Positions 48,486 to 58,259 of a DNA stretch of 64,000 nucleotides are shown here, one piece after another (position 1 is the stretch's first letter; every line of letters starts with the position of its first letter). Made by a program: the position numbers and the translations under genes. The notes below the pieces were generated by a model that did not search any database, was not told the origin of the DNA, and saw nothing but the letters and a program-made list of their open reading frames with translations. This DNA comes from Hymenobacter plasmatis. GTDB taxonomy: Bacteria > Bacteroidota > Bacteroidia > Cytophagales > Hymenobacteraceae. Location: assembly GCF_020711255.1 (NCBI RefSeq), contig NZ_JAJFAW010000023.1:34925-98924 (forward strand), written 5' to 3'.

Positions 48486-51400
48486 CCCATCCGTCAATAT
48501 CGTGCGCGATGAGGCGCAAGAGCTGTCCTACCACCCTACCCCAAACGCCCAAACCGTTTTTGGGCAGTTGGTAAACAACTACCTCTCGGGCATCCACTGC
48601 TTTAACATTGTCGGTGCCTATGGCACCGGTAAGTCGGCTTTCTTGTGGGCGTTTCAGCAGACGCTGAGTAAGCAACACGCCTACTTTCCAACCAAAGTGG
48701 GCTTTAAGGGCGTCAAAGGGTTTCGGTTCGACCATTTTGTGGGGCAGTATGCTTCGCTGAAGCAAACCCTGGCGCAGCACTTTGTACCTGGCGCAAGTGC
48801 TGACACCCCAACAGCCACCATCATAGCAGCGCTGAATGACCAATACCAAGGCTTAGCTAAGGATAAAAAGGCGCTGGTGTTGGTGGTCGATGAGTTTGGC
48901 AAGTTTCTGGAATATGCCGCCAAGGAAAACCCGGAGGAAGAGCTGTACTTCATTCAGGAGCTAGCCGAGTACATTAACGACGCACGCAAGGACATTCTCC
49001 TGCTGACTACAGTTCACCAAGACGTGAGTGCCTATGCTATGGGGCTCACGCGCACCCAGCGCCAAGAATGGGAGAAAGTAAAGGGTCGATTGAAGGAGCT
49101 GACGTTCAACGAGCCCGTGGAGCAGTTGCTGTTTCTAGCAGCACAACAGCTAGGCGCTACCCCCTTCCCCACTGCTCCAGAAGCGGCGACTAACGCCCGG
49201 CTGTTTGAGGTAATTGCGAAGGCCAATGCCTTCCCTCTGCGGGACTACTTCACCCTGGAGGTGCAGCAACAGCTATGGCCAATGGACTTGCTATCGGCAG
49301 CGGTGCTGGTGCAAGCACTGCAGCGGTACGGGCAGAACGAGCGGTCCTTGTTCTCCTTCCTGCATTCTAATGACTACCTGGGCTTAGAGCAGCATGCTAC
49401 TCTGGGTAGCTACTATGGCCTTAGCCGGGTGTATGACTACCTGAGCTTCCACTTTTACTCTTTGCTGACTTCACGGTATAACCCCCACTTTGCACAGTGG
49501 GCCATCATCCGGTCGACGCTCGACCAGCTCGAGAAATACTTCGCGGACCCAACTGAGCTGGACACAGCCAATCAGCTGGTGAAAACCATCGGGTTGCTGT
49601 CAATCTTTGCGCCGGCAGGCGCCGAAGTCAGCGGTGAGTTCCTCGATAGTTATGCCCAGCTCAGCCTAGGTACTTCGGCGGTGGCACCGGTGTTGCAAGT
49701 ATTACGGCAGCAAAAGCTTATTCGCTTGGTGCCTCACAAGAATAGCTTCATTCTGTTTGAAGGTACCGACTTAGACATTGAGCTGGCCATTGATGAGGCG
49801 GGCAGCCTTGTGGAGCAGGTGACGGACGTGGCAACGCGCCTGCGAGAGTTTTTCACCTTCCCTTACATCGCGGCCAAGCAGATTTCGTTTGAGAAGGGTA
49901 CGCCCCGCATTTTCGAAGTGCGCATGACGGATGACGTGCTGCTGGACGAACCCAAGGGTGAAGTTGACGGCTTTGTCAACTTGATTTTCTCGGATACGCT
50001 CACCCTGGACAAGCTGCGCCAAACGGTGGGCACCCGCCAAGATGCCGTGTTGTATGGCATCTACGGGCGCTCGGGAGAGATTAAGAAGCTCATCCGGGAG
50101 ATTGACAAGGTGCGCAAGGTGCGCGACGAGAACATCAACGACAAAGTGGCCCGGCGCGAGCTGAACGGCATCCTAGACCACCAGGAGGCACTGCTGCGAC
50201 ATTACGTAATCGACAGTCTCTACGCGCAGGACGGAGCTATTAAGTGGTTCACTACTGGGCCAGCTCCGCTGACCTTCACTGGCCGAAGAGCATTCAACCG
50301 ATGCCTATCCGCCATTGCAGCTCATGTGTACCCCAACACCCCTACTTACCGGAGTGAATTAGTCAACCGCACCAAGCTGTCATCGGCCATTGCCACGGCT
50401 CGCAAGAACTTCATGCGGACGCTGTTTGAGAACTGGCAGCTTCCGGACTTGGGGTTCCCGGCCAAGAACTTTCCTCCGGAGAAGACTATCTATCTATCTC
50501 TGCTTAAGGAAACGGGTATTCACCAAGTACTCAATGGCGAATACACACTTACCACTCCTACGGACCCTTCATTTCAAGCGCTGTGGCAGGAAGGAGAAGC
50601 GTTTTTGAAACGTTCGCAGGAAGCACCGCTGAAAATTTCGGAGCTGATGCAGGCGCTGTTGCGCAAGCCGCTGAAACTGAAGCAAGGGTTTGTGGACTTC
50701 TGGGTGCCGTTGTTTCTCTTCATGAAGCGCCACGAGTTTGCGCTGTACGGGGAACAGGGCAAGTACATTCCGGAGCTACGGCTGGAAGTAGTTGACTTGT
50801 TCAGCAAAAGCCCGACTCAATACACAGTGAAGGCCTTTGAATTGCTGCCTGAAAAGCTGGCCCTATTCAATGACTACCGTGAATTGCTGCAATTAGGACC
50901 GACCGAGCGGGTTTCAAATGCAGCCTTCATCGAGTCCATCAAGCCCTTCCTGACCTTCTACCGGCAACTGCCCGCGTACGCACAGCGGACCCGTAATCTG
51001 CCGGCCGTGACGCAACGGCTGCGCGAAAGCATTGCCACAGCCAGAGACCCAGAAGCGGCTTTCTTCGAGAAGTTTCCCGGAGCTCTAGGATTCAACTTGC
51101 CGGAGCTACAGCGCGACGCGGCGACGCGGGAGCGGTATGTGACTACCCTGCAAGAGCACATCACACGGCTGCGGCAGGCCTACCCTGCCCTGCTTGTGCG
51201 CCTAGACGAATTCATTAGCAGCCAGGTAGTGGGTAAGACAGTGGACTTTGACCATTACAAACGGCGGCTGCAGGAGCGTTTCAAAGGCTTGGAAAAACAC
51301 CGCGTGCCAGCAGAACTGCGCGTGTTTCAGGACCGCATCATGTCCAAGCTTGATGACCGGGAATCGTGGCTCAACTCCATGGCGAACTGCATTCTCAACA

Positions 51401-51702
51401 AAAGTTTGACTAGTTTCGAAGATGCGGACGAGCGGACTTTCCAAGACCAGTTCCAGCAACGCATTTACGAACTAGACAACCTGTGTGAACTTGCGAAAGC
51501 CAATCCAAACGCTGAGGAGGAAGACATCTTCCGCTTAGGCATTTCGGCCTTTGGCAAGAAAGAGCAAACCCGCATTATTCGGCGCCCCAAACAACTTAGC
51601 GAAGGCGATGCTTTGGTAGAAAATGAGATTAGGGCCTTGCTAGGCTCCGACAAAGCCCGCAGCTTAGCCATCCTAGCCCGCCTATTACAAGAACAACTAT
51701 AA
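48469..51702 (+). CDS. Large P-loop ATPase, SspC-like
   Basis: A 1077-residue protein. Walker A is NIVGAYGTGKSAFLW (about 46-60) and Walker B is KALVLVVDEFGKFLEYA (about 128-144) with a DEFGKF sequence as in BREX/phosphorothioation ATPases. Sensor-like LLTTVHQD follows near 180. The long remainder is helical (RLRESIATARDPEAAFFEKF) with no recognised domain. It sits between SspB-like and SspD-like genes with overlap or contact at both ends, so it is a core subunit of the modification complex. The ATP use probably loads or remodels the nicking and sulfur-transfer proteins. Confidence 0.82.
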   Translation: MARPFSPSVNIVRDEAQELSYHPTPNAQTVFGQLVNNYLSGIHCFNIVGAYGTGKSAFLWAFQQTLSKQHAYFPTKVGFKGVKGFRFDHFVGQYASLKQTLAQHFVPGASADTPTATIIAALNDQYQGLAKDKKALVLVVDEFGKFLEYAAKENPEEELYFIQELAEYINDARKDILLLTTVHQDVSAYAMGLTRTQRQEWEKVKGRLKELTFNEPVEQLLFLAAQQLGATPFPTAPEAATNARLFEVIAKANAFPLRDYFTLEVQQQLWPMDLLSAAVLVQALQRYGQNERSLFSFLHSNDYLGLEQHATLGSYYGLSRVYDYLSFHFYSLLTSRYNPHFAQWAIIRSTLDQLEKYFADPTELDTANQLVKTIGLLSIFAPAGAEVSGEFLDSYAQLSLGTSAVAPVLQVLRQQKLIRLVPHKNSFILFEGTDLDIELAIDEAGSLVEQVTDVATRLREFFTFPYIAAKQISFEKGTPRIFEVRMTDDVLLDEPKGEVDGFVNLIFSDTLTLDKLRQTVGTRQDAVLYGIYGRSGEIKKLIREIDKVRKVRDENINDKVARRELNGILDHQEALLRHYVIDSLYAQDGAIKWFTTGPAPLTFTGRRAFNRCLSAIAAHVYPNTPTYRSELVNRTKLSSAIATARKNFMRTLFENWQLPDLGFPAKNFPPEKTIYLSLLKETGIHQVLNGEYTLTTPTDPSFQALWQEGEAFLKRSQEAPLKISELMQALLRKPLKLKQGFVDFWVPLFLFMKRHEFALYGEQGKYIPELRLEVVDLFSKSPTQYTVKAFELLPEKLALFNDYRELLQLGPTERVSNAAFIESIKPFLTFYRQLPAYAQRTRNLPAVTQRLRESIATARDPEAAFFEKFPGALGFNLPELQRDAATRERYVTTLQEHITRLRQAYPALLVRLDEFISSQVVGKTVDFDHYKRRLQERFKGLEKHRVPAELRVFQDRIMSKLDDRESWLNSMANCILNKSLTSFEDADERTFQDQFQQRIYELDNLCELAKANPNAEEEDIFRLGISAFGKKEQTRIIRRPKQLSEGDALVENEIRALLGSDKARSLAILARLLQEQL

Positions 51703-51705
51703 GTG

Positions 51706-52809
51706 ATGACTAAGCCCCTACGGCACGTACTCGGTATATCTGGAGGAAAGGACAGCGCCGCGTTGGCCATTTACCTGCGCCACAAGCACCCAGAGTTGCA
51801 ACTTGAGTACTACTTCTGCGACACTGGCAAAGAGCTGCCTGAAACTTACACGCTCATCAGCAACCTTGAAAATTACCTAGGACAAAAAATCACGCGCTTA
51901 GAAGCTGCTGAAGAGAGTCCCGAGAATTCGTTCGACCACTTCGTTAAAGTGTACGGAGGCTATTTACCTTCGTCGAGTGCCCGCTGGTGCACTAAGAAGC
52001 TCAAGCTAGAGCCTTTCGAGAAGTTCGTGGGGAATGAGCCGGTGGTGTCGTACGTAGGCATCCGCGGCGATGAGGACCGAGAAGGCTATATATCGCGCAA
52101 AACGAACATTCAGTCCATCTTCCCCTTCCGCCGCAATATTTGGAGCGAGGACGTGGTGCAAAAGGTGCTGCAGGCCGATGGGCTGGTGCGGCTACGTGAG
52201 CTTTATGAGGAACTAAGCGAACCAGCGCAGCAGGCACGAGTCGTGACGCTAGCTGAAACGCCTTTATCTCGCAGCTTCACACAGACACAGAAGCTCAACG
52301 CGCTTTTAGATGCGGACACCCGCCTCTTTAACAAGGTGGTGTTTCAGATGCTACGTGACACCGGGTATCCTCTTTCGCAGGCGGAAGACTTCTCGCTGCT
52401 TAATAACGACGATAATCTGATTCGGGCAGACATTTTCAAACTGTTGCGCGAAAGTGGTGTCGGGGTACCAGCTTACTATGAGAAGATAACCTTTGAGGTA
52501 GACGGGCTGCAAGGCGAGTACGCTCGGAGCCGCTCCGGGTGTTTCTTCTGCTTCTTCCAACAGAAGATTGAGTGGGTATGGCTCTATGAGCAGCACCCCG
52601 ACCTTTTCCAGCGGGCCCTAGCCTATGAGCGGGACGGCTATACGTGGATGGAAGAGTCGCTATCTGACCTTATAAAGCCAGCTAGGTTGCGGCAGATTAA
52701 GCTTGATGCAATTAAAAAGCAGAGCAAAGCAAAGGGACCATCGAGCATGTTCTTGCTTGACATTCTAGATGATGAGGAAGAGGTGGGATGTGCCTCCTGC
52801 TTCATTTAG
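51706..52809 (+). CDS. PAPS-reductase-like sulfurtransferase, SspD/DndC-like
   Basis: A 367-residue protein from the ATG at 51706 (a GTG at 51703 directly follows the ATPase stop). The PP-loop is ISGGKDSAALAIYL (residues about 11-24), with YYFCDTGKELPETY next. Cysteines for an iron-sulfur cluster are RSGCFFCFFQQKIEW (about 276-290). The C-terminal GCASCF adds a further pair. In Dnd and Ssp systems this enzyme activates the DNA backbone with ATP and helps insert sulfur. The full PP-loop and Cys set suggest activity. Confidence 0.88.
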   Translation: MTKPLRHVLGISGGKDSAALAIYLRHKHPELQLEYYFCDTGKELPETYTLISNLENYLGQKITRLEAAEESPENSFDHFVKVYGGYLPSSSARWCTKKLKLEPFEKFVGNEPVVSYVGIRGDEDREGYISRKTNIQSIFPFRRNIWSEDVVQKVLQADGLVRLRELYEELSEPAQQARVVTLAETPLSRSFTQTQKLNALLDADTRLFNKVVFQMLRDTGYPLSQAEDFSLLNNDDNLIRADIFKLLRESGVGVPAYYEKITFEVDGLQGEYARSRSGCFFCFFQQKIEWVWLYEQHPDLFQRALAYERDGYTWMEESLSDLIKPARLRQIKLDAIKKQSKAKGPSSMFLLDILDDEEEVGCASCFI

Positions 52810-52812
52810 AAT

Positions 52813-53682
52813 ATGAAATTAGAACGGAAAGACATCGAGTTTCCGCTCTGGCGGAAGAAAGTAGATGCCTCGGTGTTCAAAGACGCAATCACACCTATCC
52901 CCAAATTTTTGTGGAAGATGTGGTGCATTGAACAACTGTTTGAGACGCCTGAATTGCTAAAGGATGGCAAAGTTCCAGTGCGGGTCACCTATGGCAAAAA
53001 GTCGTTTGAAGGTGCCTACATCCGGCATGACCCTAGCAAGTCGATGTACCGTCTTTACTTTACCAAACCCCTTGGAGACGCACTAAAAGACGTCTTCGTG
53101 ATGAGCTACATGCGTAGCATTGAGCAAGACTTACGCAAGTCAAAGGCCAAATACGAAGATGTAGACATAGAGGAAGAAATACCGTTTTGGGAATTCCTAG
53201 ACATCGAATTTAATGTTGAGCAGCTTGAATTTAGGTTCAAAGCCTATTACACCCAGAAGCCAATTTATACGGAGCTTTTTCAAGAACTGATTAAGTCTCA
53301 TATCTTGAAGCGTATCGATGATGACCTTCATGATAAAGACCAATTCCGCTTCACAAAGGGCGTTTGGAGAGGACGAGATGAATTAGGCAGTCAGGTAGAG
53401 GCTTTGAATGTCATCTACAATCTGATTGATACTAAGAATCGCAAAATCTATGTCGGAGAAGCGGAAAGCCTCACAAAAAGGCTAAAACAAGAGAAAGAGA
53501 GTATACACGATTGGGACTTTTATCGATTTGACACATTGCCCGAAGGGCTGTCCAAACGCCAACGCATTGCGATAGAGAGGCTAATCATTCGAATATTCGC
53601 TTCATTTTTTGAAAGCAGTAGTGATGTAAAATCAATGAATGTGTCGACTTTCATCTTAGCTAATAAGAAGATTGACGTCTAG
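52813..53682 (+). CDS. GIY-YIG nuclease in the phosphorothioation operon
   Basis: A 289-residue protein, 3 bp after the sulfurtransferase gene. The first ~190 residues have no recognised domain (FPLWRKKVDASVF, KMWCIEQLFETPELL). The C-terminal GIY-YIG domain begins near 200: VIYNLIDTKNRKIYVGEAESLTKRL, with Tyr, Tyr, Gly and Arg in the expected order, then FYRFDTLPEGLSKRQRIAIERLII providing the conserved Glu. It should nick or cut DNA. A GIY-YIG subunit is not part of the SspABCD set that I know, so it may be a variant nickase or an effector. Confidence 0.78.
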   Translation: MKLERKDIEFPLWRKKVDASVFKDAITPIPKFLWKMWCIEQLFETPELLKDGKVPVRVTYGKKSFEGAYIRHDPSKSMYRLYFTKPLGDALKDVFVMSYMRSIEQDLRKSKAKYEDVDIEEEIPFWEFLDIEFNVEQLEFRFKAYYTQKPIYTELFQELIKSHILKRIDDDLHDKDQFRFTKGVWRGRDELGSQVEALNVIYNLIDTKNRKIYVGEAESLTKRLKQEKESIHDWDFYRFDTLPEGLSKRQRIAIERLIIRIFASFFESSSDVKSMNVSTFILANKKIDV

Positions 53683-53749
53683 GTATATTACCCTTTTAGC
53701 GCACGAAGGATAACAGCACACTTAAAGCACCTTAGAATATTGTAAACCA

Positions 53750-55354
53750 ATGACTTTTGAGCAACTCCTGCTGCGTGCAGATGAAGATACCATTGGTGAA
53801 TTACTTGGGAAGGAAGCTATCAAGCTCATTGGGATTTTAGCTGAATCGGCTTTTAGGCTTGGGGCCCTAAGGGACATTCTGCTTTCCCTTCATTCACCGG
53901 AGGAGCTGCTACTAAGTGCTCAATCTAGAGTTCTTCTCATAGATTTAATGCCAATTGCCGATGCTCACAGGCTTACGCAGGCACTTGACCTAAACGTTAA
54001 GGACGAATATGCGGGTTTGAAAGCTACCAAGTTTCCTAGAAACTCCTGGCGCGCCAATACTTTGCTTAACTTTTTTGGGCTCTTGCATCCCCAAGATGAA
54101 GAGCTAGATGCACCGCCTTCTACCAGAGAAAGCGCAGCTCAATATGCCCTATTTAAGCATCAAAGAATAGCGGCAAGAAAAACAACTGCTATCCTAGAGG
54201 AGAATGGTCGGGTGTTACTTCATATGCCCACAGGTTCTGGAAAAACCAGGACGGCTATGAATATAGCATGCGAACACCTACGAAGACATGAGCCAGGAAT
54301 AGTAGTATGGTTCGCTTTTAGCGAAGAATTATGCGAGCAAGCGGCAAGCGAATTCGAAAAGTCGTGGACTTTCCTTGGTAACAGGACAGTCAATGTTCAC
54401 CGGCTCTGGGGCAATGTGAGTCAGAGCTTAGAGGAAATACAAGATGGAATTGTGATAGCGGGCCTCGCAAAGCTGGGAAGGATGCTTGATAGTTCACCTA
54501 CAGCACTTTCCTTATTAGGAAGTCGTACCACCTTACTTATTATGGATGAAGCTCATCAAGCGATAGCTCCTACGTATAGCTTACTGCTTGAAGCGTTTTA
54601 CAATCTTAGAACAGACGGTCGCTTATTGGGTCTTTCGGCTACACCAGGCAGGACATGGAATGACGTAGATGATGACCAAAGGCTAGCTAACTTTTTCGGT
54701 GGTCGTAAGGTCACGCTCGAAGTAGAAGGATATGACAACCCGGTAAGGTACTTAATCGAGGAAGGGTACCTGGCAAGGGCGAAATTTGAACAATTGCACT
54801 ACACTCCAGGAATTGAACTGAGCAATAATGATATCAAGATGCTCAGCGAAAAATTGGATGTACCGGAGAGCTTATTAGGTAAGCTAGCCTTAGACCAAGT
54901 CCGGAACTTAACTATCCTTAATAAGATAGAAGAAATGGTGCTTCGGCACGAACGCATCATTGTATTCGCCTCCAATGTTGCTCACGCGGAGCTTTTGGCA
55001 ACGGTACTGAGAGCGCGCGGCATTCAAGGTAGTTCAGTAACTGGTAATACTTCTAGCTCAGCAAGGGCCCGCATCATTGCTGAGTTCAAAGATGATTCAA
55101 TAGGGTCCAAAGTGTTGTGCAACTACGGTGTGTTAACAACCGGTTTCGATGCACCAAAGACTAGCGCTGCGATAATAGCACGTCCGACAAAGTCTCTAGT
55201 GCTTTACTCGCAAATGGTTGGTCGAGCTATTCGTGGAACAAGGGCTGGCGGCAATGATGAAGCCGAAATAGTCACTGTTGTTGATTTTAATCTACCTGGC
55301 TTTAATAGCATTGAAGATGCTTTTATCAACTGGGAGGACGTATGGACTAATTAA
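53750..55354 (+). CDS. SF2 DEAD/DEAH helicase, possible SspFGH-type subunit
   Basis: A 534-residue protein. An N-terminal helical part (about 1-130) is followed by helicase motifs: LLHMPTGSGKTRTA (about 157-170, motif I), LIMDEAHQAI (about 263-272, motif II DEAH), LLGLSATPGRTW (about 293-304, motif III) and LYSQMVGRAIRGTRAGG (about 483-499, motif VI). The layout is that of restriction-type helicases. The GHKL ATPase and PLD nuclease genes follow. Together they match the expected effector trio that destroys unmodified DNA in SspABCD-SspFGH; the letter assignment is not certain. Confidence 0.85.
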   Translation: MTFEQLLLRADEDTIGELLGKEAIKLIGILAESAFRLGALRDILLSLHSPEELLLSAQSRVLLIDLMPIADAHRLTQALDLNVKDEYAGLKATKFPRNSWRANTLLNFFGLLHPQDEELDAPPSTRESAAQYALFKHQRIAARKTTAILEENGRVLLHMPTGSGKTRTAMNIACEHLRRHEPGIVVWFAFSEELCEQAASEFEKSWTFLGNRTVNVHRLWGNVSQSLEEIQDGIVIAGLAKLGRMLDSSPTALSLLGSRTTLLIMDEAHQAIAPTYSLLLEAFYNLRTDGRLLGLSATPGRTWNDVDDDQRLANFFGGRKVTLEVEGYDNPVRYLIEEGYLARAKFEQLHYTPGIELSNNDIKMLSEKLDVPESLLGKLALDQVRNLTILNKIEEMVLRHERIIVFASNVAHAELLATVLRARGIQGSSVTGNTSSSARARIIAEFKDDSIGSKVLCNYGVLTTGFDAPKTSAAIIARPTKSLVLYSQMVGRAIRGTRAGGNDEAEIVTVVDFNLPGFNSIEDAFINWEDVWTN

Positions 55355-55426
55355 TCTTGTACTTAAATACACTTACACCTTAATCCACTCACATAAAAAT
55401 TTTCACATTAAAAACCCAAAAAGCAA

Positions 55427-57238
55427 ATGCAAGCATCTTCTACCCAGGTTGATTTAGAATACGACATTGTTCCAACGCATCTAGCTGTGCGTGCCATGCG
55501 GGACAACGGCTACAAAAATACATCCTTTGCCGTAGCTGAACTCATTGACAACGCTATACAAGCTGGAGCAAAACAGGTGGAGCTTCTTTGTAAGGAGCGC
55601 ACTGTGCAGCGAGGAGCCTCAAATGTGTCAAGTCTCGATTGCATCGCAGTGCTTGATAACGGATTGGGAATGACACCTGACGTCTTGAGGATGGCCCTAC
55701 AATTCGGTAACGGCACTCGCCTAGACCCAACGCAACACACCGGCATAGGTCGTTTTGGCATGGGGTTACCGGCTTCCTCGATATCTCAGTGTAAGCGGGT
55801 TGATGTCTGGTCTTGGCAAGAAGGCGTTGCTTCAGCTTGGCACACTTTCCTGGACTTAGACGACATCCTAAATACTGGGCAAAAGTCAGTTCCTGAACCC
55901 GTTCAGGCAAAAATCCCTGCTCTGTGGGGAAAAGTAGGCAAGTCATTTGGCGAGTCAGGCACACTCATCGTTTGGTCGAAGGTAGACCGGTGCATGTGGC
56001 GCACGGCGAGCGGACTAATCAAAAATTCTGAGTTATTGATTGGCCGCGTTTATCGCAAGTTCTTGGACGAGAACAAAGTGAGAATCAGAATGACCGAATT
56101 CAATGAGGGAAACATCAGCGGGAGCATGAAGGAGAAGTGGGCTAAGCCTAATGACCCGTTATATCTTATGCCCGAGACCTCATGCCCTACTCCTTGGAAT
56201 AATACTTCCATGTTCGAGCAATGGGGAACGGATGTAGTCTTTAAAATAAATTTTAATGGCGAGGAGCATCCAGTTACTTTAAGATATTCACTCGCAAAAA
56301 AGGAAGCCCGTGAAAAAGACAACAGCGGAAGTGAGGGCTATGGGCAGCACGCAAAGAAAAATGTAGGCATTTCCATAGTTAGGGCTGGCAGGGAGCTTGA
56401 TTTGGACCAAGGACTCATCAACGCTTATGACCCCAGGGAACGGTGGTGGGGCGCTGAGATAGACTTCCCCCCTGCGCTTGATGAATTGTTTGGTGTTTCC
56501 AATAACAAACAGTCGGCTCGTAACCTCTCTGACCTTTTCTCGCAGGACCTAGAGACGCTGCTTGATGGTGAAACACTGCAAACTGTCAAGGAACGAATGA
56601 AACAAGAAGATGACCCTAAAGGGCCGTTACTTGATATAGTACAGCAGGTTCGGGCGACGCTAAATGTGTTGAGAGGCCTTATAAAACAGCAAGCTGCAGG
56701 CAAGCGAGGAAAGAAACGACACGAAACATCTACCGCAGAAACTACGGCTACACAAAAAACCAAACAACGTCAGGAACAAGGCTACACTGGCAAGTCTGAT
56801 GCGGATGAGGGTATGCCCGACAGCGAGAAGAAGAAGGAGCTTACAGCCATCCTCACAAATGAAGGAATTTCAACTCAGGATGCTACTCAAATGGTAGCAC
56901 ATACTGTTTCAAATGGCTTGAAGTACCTGTTCGCACATTCATCTAGTGACTCGTCTGCCTTCTTCTCAGTAAAGCCTAAGGCTGGTGTTATCACTATTCT
57001 ACTAAATTCTGACCACCCGGTTTACGATAAACTGGTTGACATTCTAGAGAAGGAAGTTGAAGAGGTTGACGTGGCTACGCTACAAGAGCGATTGACAAAT
57101 GCATTGGAAGGACTTAAGCTTCTGCTCTCTGCTTGGGCACGTTATGAAGATGAGCTTGAAGGGCCAAGAAAAGCAGCCGCTCAGGATGCTAGAGGAGATT
57201 GGGGTAAAATTGCTAGAGACTTTCTTGCCACAGAATAG
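55427..57238 (+). CDS. GHKL (MORC/HSP90-type) ATPase, possible SspFGH-type subunit
   Basis: A 603-residue protein. The Bergerat fold is complete: AELIDNAIQAGA (about 36-48, N-box), IAVLDNGLGMTP (about 72-83), GIGRFGMGLPASS (about 106-118) and later ELDLDQGLINAYDPRERWWGAEIDF. The second half is charged and coiled (GKRGKKRHET, KKKELTAILTNEGIS). MORC-like ATPases act in DNA silencing and in several defence systems, probably clamping DNA. It lies 72 bp after the helicase gene and 9 bp before the PLD gene. Confidence 0.85.
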   Translation: MQASSTQVDLEYDIVPTHLAVRAMRDNGYKNTSFAVAELIDNAIQAGAKQVELLCKERTVQRGASNVSSLDCIAVLDNGLGMTPDVLRMALQFGNGTRLDPTQHTGIGRFGMGLPASSISQCKRVDVWSWQEGVASAWHTFLDLDDILNTGQKSVPEPVQAKIPALWGKVGKSFGESGTLIVWSKVDRCMWRTASGLIKNSELLIGRVYRKFLDENKVRIRMTEFNEGNISGSMKEKWAKPNDPLYLMPETSCPTPWNNTSMFEQWGTDVVFKINFNGEEHPVTLRYSLAKKEAREKDNSGSEGYGQHAKKNVGISIVRAGRELDLDQGLINAYDPRERWWGAEIDFPPALDELFGVSNNKQSARNLSDLFSQDLETLLDGETLQTVKERMKQEDDPKGPLLDIVQQVRATLNVLRGLIKQQAAGKRGKKRHETSTAETTATQKTKQRQEQGYTGKSDADEGMPDSEKKKELTAILTNEGISTQDATQMVAHTVSNGLKYLFAHSSSDSSAFFSVKPKAGVITILLNSDHPVYDKLVDILEKEVEEVDVATLQERLTNALEGLKLLLSAWARYEDELEGPRKAAAQDARGDWGKIARDFLATE

Positions 57239-57247
57239 TATTTAATT

Positions 57248-58207
57248 ATGCATCTTTTACTAGGGGAGCAACTTGAATCACTTTGCAAAAATGCTATTGA
57301 CGAAGTTTTGCTTGTTGCTCCCTTTGTAAAAGGGCACATATTGCAACGATTACTAGGTTGTATAGAGCCCAAAGTAGCGGTTCGTATCGTGACACGGTGG
57401 AACCCACTTGAAATTCAGGCTGGAGTATCCGACTTAGGTGTGTGGCCCCTTATTGACGGCCGAGAAAACAGCTCGCTGTACCTGTGCTCTCATCTTCATG
57501 CGAAGTACTTCAGGGCGGATAAAACCTGCTTGATAGGCTCAGCGAATCTCACTGGCCGAGCACTTGGGTGGAGCAAACAGGCTAATCTGGAATTGTTAGT
57601 AAAGCTAAATTCACAATCCTCAGGATTACCTGACTTCGAAGAGGCAGTAATTCTCAATTCTGCTTTAGTTGATGAATCCGTCTATCAGAAGACGAAAGAT
57701 GCTGTCAATTCTTTGCCAGAAAACTTCATGCTGTTTTCCACCGAGGGCTCAAAGTATGATGAGGCTGGTGACCAAGAAGGCGCAAGCAGCCTAAAAGTAT
57801 TTCTTCCTACTGAGTGGCTACCTGTTACTCGTTTCCCTGATGTGCTATTCAAAGCATATAGTGGCGACATTAGTAATCTTTCTCAGGCCAGTAAAGAAAT
57901 GGCAAGCTTAGATTTGGCCTTCTTAGGAATTCCCCCGGGGCTCCCCCTAGTTCCCTTTAAGCACTGTGTGGGCGCATTACTCTTGCAGAGCCCAATAATT
58001 GCCCGAGTCGACGAATTCTTGATATCACCGCAGCGCTTTGGCGCCGTCACGGCTCTCTTGAAATCGCTGCCGTGTAGCCTTAACTCTGACTTTGATGCTA
58101 ATCACTCTTGGCAGACCCTGATTAGGTGGTTCTTATTTTTCTTGCCAGGCCGGTACTCACAAATCAATTCAGAATATTCGGAAGTGTTTATTCGAACAAA
58201 TACTTAA
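57248..58207 (+). CDS. PLD-family nuclease, possible SspFGH-type subunit
   Basis: A 319-residue protein. EVLLVAPFVKGHILQRLL (about 19-36) is followed by HLHAKYFRADKTCLIGSANLTGRALG (about 82-107), the H-x-K-x4-D and GS-N signature of phospholipase-D-type nucleases. There is one HKD motif, so an active dimer is expected. The last ~170 residues lack a recognised domain. It is the last gene of the plus-strand defence operon and the likely DNA-cutting subunit with the helicase and GHKL ATPase. It ends before a very long perfect palindrome. Confidence 0.82.
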   Translation: MHLLLGEQLESLCKNAIDEVLLVAPFVKGHILQRLLGCIEPKVAVRIVTRWNPLEIQAGVSDLGVWPLIDGRENSSLYLCSHLHAKYFRADKTCLIGSANLTGRALGWSKQANLELLVKLNSQSSGLPDFEEAVILNSALVDESVYQKTKDAVNSLPENFMLFSTEGSKYDEAGDQEGASSLKVFLPTEWLPVTRFPDVLFKAYSGDISNLSQASKEMASLDLAFLGIPPGLPLVPFKHCVGALLLQSPIIARVDEFLISPQRFGAVTALLKSLPCSLNSDFDANHSWQTLIRWFLFFLPGRYSQINSEYSEVFIRTNT

Positions 58208-58252
58208 TAAAAAAGCTGAGCCTTATAAGGCTCAGCTTTTTTATTAAGTATT
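58199..58252. terminator. Bidirectional terminator: 54-bp perfect palindrome
   Basis: The centre is AAGCTGAGCCTTATAAGGCTCAGCTT flanked by A6/T6 runs and by TACTTAAT and its complement; all 54 bases are self-complementary. It lies between the ends of the convergent PLD and SspE-like genes (the PLD stop codon lies within its left arm). A T-tract follows the stem on both strands. Confidence 0.92.
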
Positions 58253-58259
58253 ATATGTT

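Noticed and set aside
47604..52809. BREX type 4 or Dnd system
   Set aside because: BREX needs a PglZ phosphatase and BrxL or similar, and Dnd needs DndB, DndD and DndE homologues. None were seen. DUF4007, ATPase and PAPS-reductase-like genes together fit SspBCD better.
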